Part shown: in pieces, positions 61,087-64,000 of the stretch
Position numbering within the stretch: position 1 is the stretch's first letter
How the letters are laid out: every line of letters begins with the position of its first letter
Source: Streptomyces sp. B21-105
GTDB lineage: Bacteria; Actinomycetota; Actinomycetes; Streptomycetales; Streptomycetaceae
Assembly: GCF_036898465.1 (NCBI RefSeq)
Contig: NZ_JARUMJ010000001.1
Location: 1,054,001-1,118,000, forward strand
Direction of reading: 5' to 3'
Length of the DNA stretch: 64,000 bases
The notes under the pieces: generated by a model
What the model saw: the letters and a program-made list of their open reading frames with translations, nothing else
Told to the model about the DNA's origin: nothing
Database searches by the model: none
Program-made: the position numbers and the translations under genes

Positions 61087-64000
61087 GCCGCCGCTACCCC
61101 CCGACCGCCGCCGACCTGCACCGCGCCTGGCTCGAACTCGTCGACACCGACGGCCCCTTCCTCGCCATCCCCGCCCTGGAACGCGTCTACCGCGAAGGCA
61201 TTCCCCAGCCCGACTCCCGGGCGCTCGACGCCATCAAGGACGCCAAGCCCGCCTTCGAGAAGGCATGGGAGAACTGGGACGAGCACCCGGGCGACGAAGC
61301 CGCCCTCGACCTGTACCGCGAGGCCCGCGACACCTGGGTCGACCTTGTCCTGCGCCAGGGCCTGCGCTGGGGTGCCTCCTACACCGTTCCCGCCCCGGCC
61401 GCCGTCGAGGTCCGCTCACCCGACTACACCGTCACCGTGTGCGCCGACGGCGCCCTCGTCCACGGCGACACCACCGGGGCTCTCGTCCTGATCACCGACC
61501 CCACGGACTCCCTTCGCGACCCGCTCACCGACGGCTGGTCGGCCAGCCCCATCGACCGCATGGAAGAGCTGCTGCGCGCCTCCGGCGTCCCCATCGGCGT
61601 CGTCACCGACGGCCGCTGGTGGGCGATCGTCAGCGCCCGCCCGCAGACCATGGTCGCCTCCGGCATCGTCGACGCCCAGACCTGGATCGAAGAGCCCCAG
61701 ACCCGCAACGCCTTCATCGAACTCCTCCAGCGCCGCCGCCTGGTCGGCGGCAAACAGCAGGACCGGCTTACGGAACTCTTCGGCGAGTCCGTCACCGCCG
61801 CCGAGAAGATCACCGAAGCCCTCGGCACCCAGGTCCGCCGCGCCGTCGAACTCATCGTCCAGGCTCTGTCCGAAGGCGCCCTGGACACACAGCGACGCGG
61901 CGAGGACGACCCGCTGCCGACGGCAAGGGGCGAGGTCTACGAGGCCGCCGTCACCGTCATGATGCGCGTCGTCTTCCTCCTCTTCGCCGAAGAACGCGGA
62001 TTGCTGCCCCAGAGCCGCCTCTTCGCCATGGGATACGGCATCAGCGACGAACTCGACCTCCTCGACGCCCGCGAGAAGGAGGAAGGCGAACAGGCCCTCG
62101 ACGCCACGTTTCTGACCTGGCACCGGCTCCTGGCCACCTCCCAGGCCCTGTACCGGGGCGCGAGCTTCGAGGACCTGCGCCTGCCCGAGTACGGCGGCTC
62201 CCTCTTCGACCCGGCCCGCTTCCCCTTCCTCACCGCCTGCGACTCCCAGGACACCCTGGCCATCACGGTCAGCGACCGCGTCATGCTCGAAGTCCTGCGC
62301 GCCGTCCAGATCGCCCAGCTGCCCGGCGGAGCACGACGGATCTCCTTCCGCGACATCGACGTCGAACAGATCGGCTACATCTACGAGGGCCTGCTCGGTT
62401 ACTCCTGCGAACCCGCCGAAGAGATCATCGTCGGCCTCACTGGCAGCGCGGGATCCGAACCCGAGATCCCCCTCGCCACCCTGGAAGAACTCAGCCAGGC
62501 CAAGCGCACCGAGACCGCGCTGGCCGACGCGATCCTCGTCTGGATCAAGCAGCATCAGCCGGCTGCGAAGCCGTCCAGCAAGGCCGCCCTCACCAAGGCG
62601 CTGAAGGCGGGCGAGACGCTTGATGACGCCGAGATCGCCCTGCGCGACGTCACCGACGACCCGGACCTGCGCGACCGGCTGCGCCCGTTCATTGGCATCA
62701 TCCGCCGCGACCTGCGCAGTCGCCCACTGGTGGTCGAGCCCGGCGGCGTTCTGCTGGTGGAGACCCCCTCGCGCGCCTCAGCTGGCGCGCACTACACGCC
62801 CCGCTCACTGGCCGAGGAAGTCGTCCGGTACGCACTGGAACCTCTGGTCTACTCTCCCGGACCGCACCAGACCGCGGACCAGAACACGTGGCGGCTGATC
62901 GAAGCCGACCAGATCCTCGATCTCCGCATCGCTGACATCGCCTGTGGCTCGGGGGCCTTCCTCGTGGCTGCTGCGCGATACCTCGCCGACCGGCTCGTCG
63001 AGGCGTGGCAGCGCGATGACGTGGCATATGGGCGAACGCCCCACGACCTGCACGTCCACGCCATAAGGACCGTCGTCGCGACCTGCCTGCACGGCGCCGA
63101 CATCAACGGCATGGCCGTGGAGATGTGCAAGCTGTCGCTTTGGCTGGTCTCCCTGGACCCGAAACTCCCGTTCTCCTTCGTCGACGACAAGGTCCTGCAC
63201 GGCAACGCGCTGCTCGGCCTGACCGGCGCCGACCAACTGCGCCGCCTCCACATCGACCCCGCCGCGGCCGGTAACCAGCTCAGCGTTTTCGCCCTGGACG
63301 TGGACGACATCCTGGACCAAGCAGCCCGCCTCCGCCGCCAGCTCGCCACCGAGGTCGACGACAACGACCCGCAACGCTCGGCTGCCACGAAGCGACGGCA
63401 GTGGCGCCGGTACCAGGAGCTAACCGAGCAACTCGCCGACGTCGCGGACGGGGTGATCGCGGCCGGGCTGCAGTGGGGCGGCAAGCCTGGAAAGCAGCTC
63501 AAGGCGGCGTACGAGAACCTGCGCATCGCCGTGGAGAGCGCGTACCCCGCTGGCGGCGACGAGACGGACCGTGAACGGACGATGCTCAACGGCATCCAGG
63601 AGACCGGGCTTACTCCGACGGTGACGACGGACTACGCGCGATGGAAGCCGCTGCACTGGATTCTGGCGGTGCCGGATGTGATGGAACGAGGTGGGTTCGA
63701 CGCGGTGATCGGGAACCCACCATTCCTGGGCGGGACCAAGATTTCCGGAGCCTTGGGCGGAAACGTTCGGGATTGGTTCAGCCACGTACTTGCAGTTGGT
63801 CAAGGTGGTGGCCGCGCAGATATCGTGGCGTATTTTTTCCTTCGCGCCACGGAACTCTTGACACCGAAGGGCAATCTCGGCCTCATTGCAACCAATACTA
63901 TTGCTCAGGGTGACACCCGAGAGACGGGTCTCGACTTCATCGTTAGCAACGGGTTCACTATTACCCGGGCGACGCAGAGTCGTCCTTGGCCTGCCGTAAG
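61083..64000 (+). CDS. drmMI: DISARM adenine methylase DrmMI (partial)
   Basis: At least 972 residues, still open at the window edge, coupled to drmD by ATGA. N-terminal helical region; AdoMet motif I DIACGSGAFLVAAARYLADR (about 618-637); HGADINGMAVEMCKLSLWLV (motif II-III, about 680); catalytic motif IV NPPF (about 878-881, in FDAVIGNPPFLGGTKISG); then FFLRATELLTPKGNLGLIAT. This is the Eco57I/PglX-like N6-adenine type that marks host DNA in class 1 DISARM. The 3' end lies outside the window. Confidence 0.8.
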   Translation, partial: MSRRYPPTAADLHRAWLELVDTDGPFLAIPALERVYREGIPQPDSRALDAIKDAKPAFEKAWENWDEHPGDEAALDLYREARDTWVDLVLRQGLRWGASYTVPAPAAVEVRSPDYTVTVCADGALVHGDTTGALVLITDPTDSLRDPLTDGWSASPIDRMEELLRASGVPIGVVTDGRWWAIVSARPQTMVASGIVDAQTWIEEPQTRNAFIELLQRRRLVGGKQQDRLTELFGESVTAAEKITEALGTQVRRAVELIVQALSEGALDTQRRGEDDPLPTARGEVYEAAVTVMMRVVFLLFAEERGLLPQSRLFAMGYGISDELDLLDAREKEEGEQALDATFLTWHRLLATSQALYRGASFEDLRLPEYGGSLFDPARFPFLTACDSQDTLAITVSDRVMLEVLRAVQIAQLPGGARRISFRDIDVEQIGYIYEGLLGYSCEPAEEIIVGLTGSAGSEPEIPLATLEELSQAKRTETALADAILVWIKQHQPAAKPSSKAALTKALKAGETLDDAEIALRDVTDDPDLRDRLRPFIGIIRRDLRSRPLVVEPGGVLLVETPSRASAGAHYTPRSLAEEVVRYALEPLVYSPGPHQTADQNTWRLIEADQILDLRIADIACGSGAFLVAAARYLADRLVEAWQRDDVAYGRTPHDLHVHAIRTVVATCLHGADINGMAVEMCKLSLWLVSLDPKLPFSFVDDKVLHGNALLGLTGADQLRRLHIDPAAAGNQLSVFALDVDDILDQAARLRRQLATEVDDNDPQRSAATKRRQWRRYQELTEQLADVADGVIAAGLQWGGKPGKQLKAAYENLRIAVESAYPAGGDETDRERTMLNGIQETGLTPTVTTDYARWKPLHWILAVPDVMERGGFDAVIGNPPFLGGTKISGALGGNVRDWFSHVLAVGQGGGRADIVAYFFLRATELLTPKGNLGLIATNTIAQGDTRETGLDFIVSNGFTITRATQSRPWPAV

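Noticed and set aside
1..64000. CRISPR arrays, rRNA operons, tRNA genes and partition/replication genes
   Set aside because: Looked for but no regularly spaced repeats, rRNA-like sequence, cloverleaf or Rep/Par motifs were recognised by eye.

Overview
The window is GC-rich actinobacterial DNA, most likely Streptomyces: most codons end in G or C, GTG/TTG starts are common, and it carries SCO6880/SCO6881-type transfer proteins, repeated DUF317 proteins and Streptomyces-type insertion sequences. It reads as a conjugative or integrative element (or genomic island) whose right side is an IS-riddled defence island. No tRNA, rRNA, CRISPR array, integrase or replication origin was recognised.

Layout. 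(1) 1-13660: a plus-strand operon of a type IV secretion-like conjugation machine: a secreted SH3-like protein, DUF6112 membrane protein, bitopic VirB8-like protein, SCO6881-like (VirB6-like) and SCO6880-like membrane proteins and a VirB4-like ATPase, followed by small unknown proteins, a tRNA-guanine-transglycosylase-like protein, a lipoprotein and a family 2 glycosyltransferase. (2) 13660-32320: a small interruption with one minus-strand gene, then a tightly coupled series of Streptomyces-specific proteins built from a few recurring domains (a helical-bundle domain, an alpha/beta domain, DUF317), a frameshifted MFS transporter, a relaxase-like protein without its catalytic histidines, and a VirD4-like coupling protein, a cytosine-C5 methyltransferase and a DnaB-N-domain protein in overlapping order. 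Many genes here show a Shine-Dalgarno (SD) sequence followed at once by its own complement, and several appear to start at CTG, ATT/ATC or GTA. Two copies of a 60-nt hairpin element (18.68 and 32.26 kb) bracket most of this module.

(3) 32.4-44.3 kb: cargo and wreckage: a DUF5655 nuclease-like gene, a Nudix hydrolase, an IS5-type transposase, two inverted broken copies of one ISAs1-type element, an IS1380 element inserted in one of them (TTGA duplication), three AT-richer small genes, a broken DUF6262 gene, and an IS630 element interrupted by an IS110 element. The non-coding end of that IS110 contains a bridge-RNA-like segment whose guide sequences match both its own ends and the site it occupies.

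(4) 44.9-64 kb: a defence island. A four-gene Wadjet-like operon (jetA-jetB-jetC-jetD) is disrupted by two intact ISAs1-family elements, one in jetA (10-bp target duplication) and one in jetB (9-bp duplication), with a further frameshift in jetA and a P-loop Ser/Thr-to-Gly change in jetC. Next is a minus-strand pair, HTH-ImmA/IrrE metallopeptidase plus PIN-like protein, and then, divergently, the start of a class 1 DISARM operon (drmD helicase and drmMI methylase, the latter running off the window).
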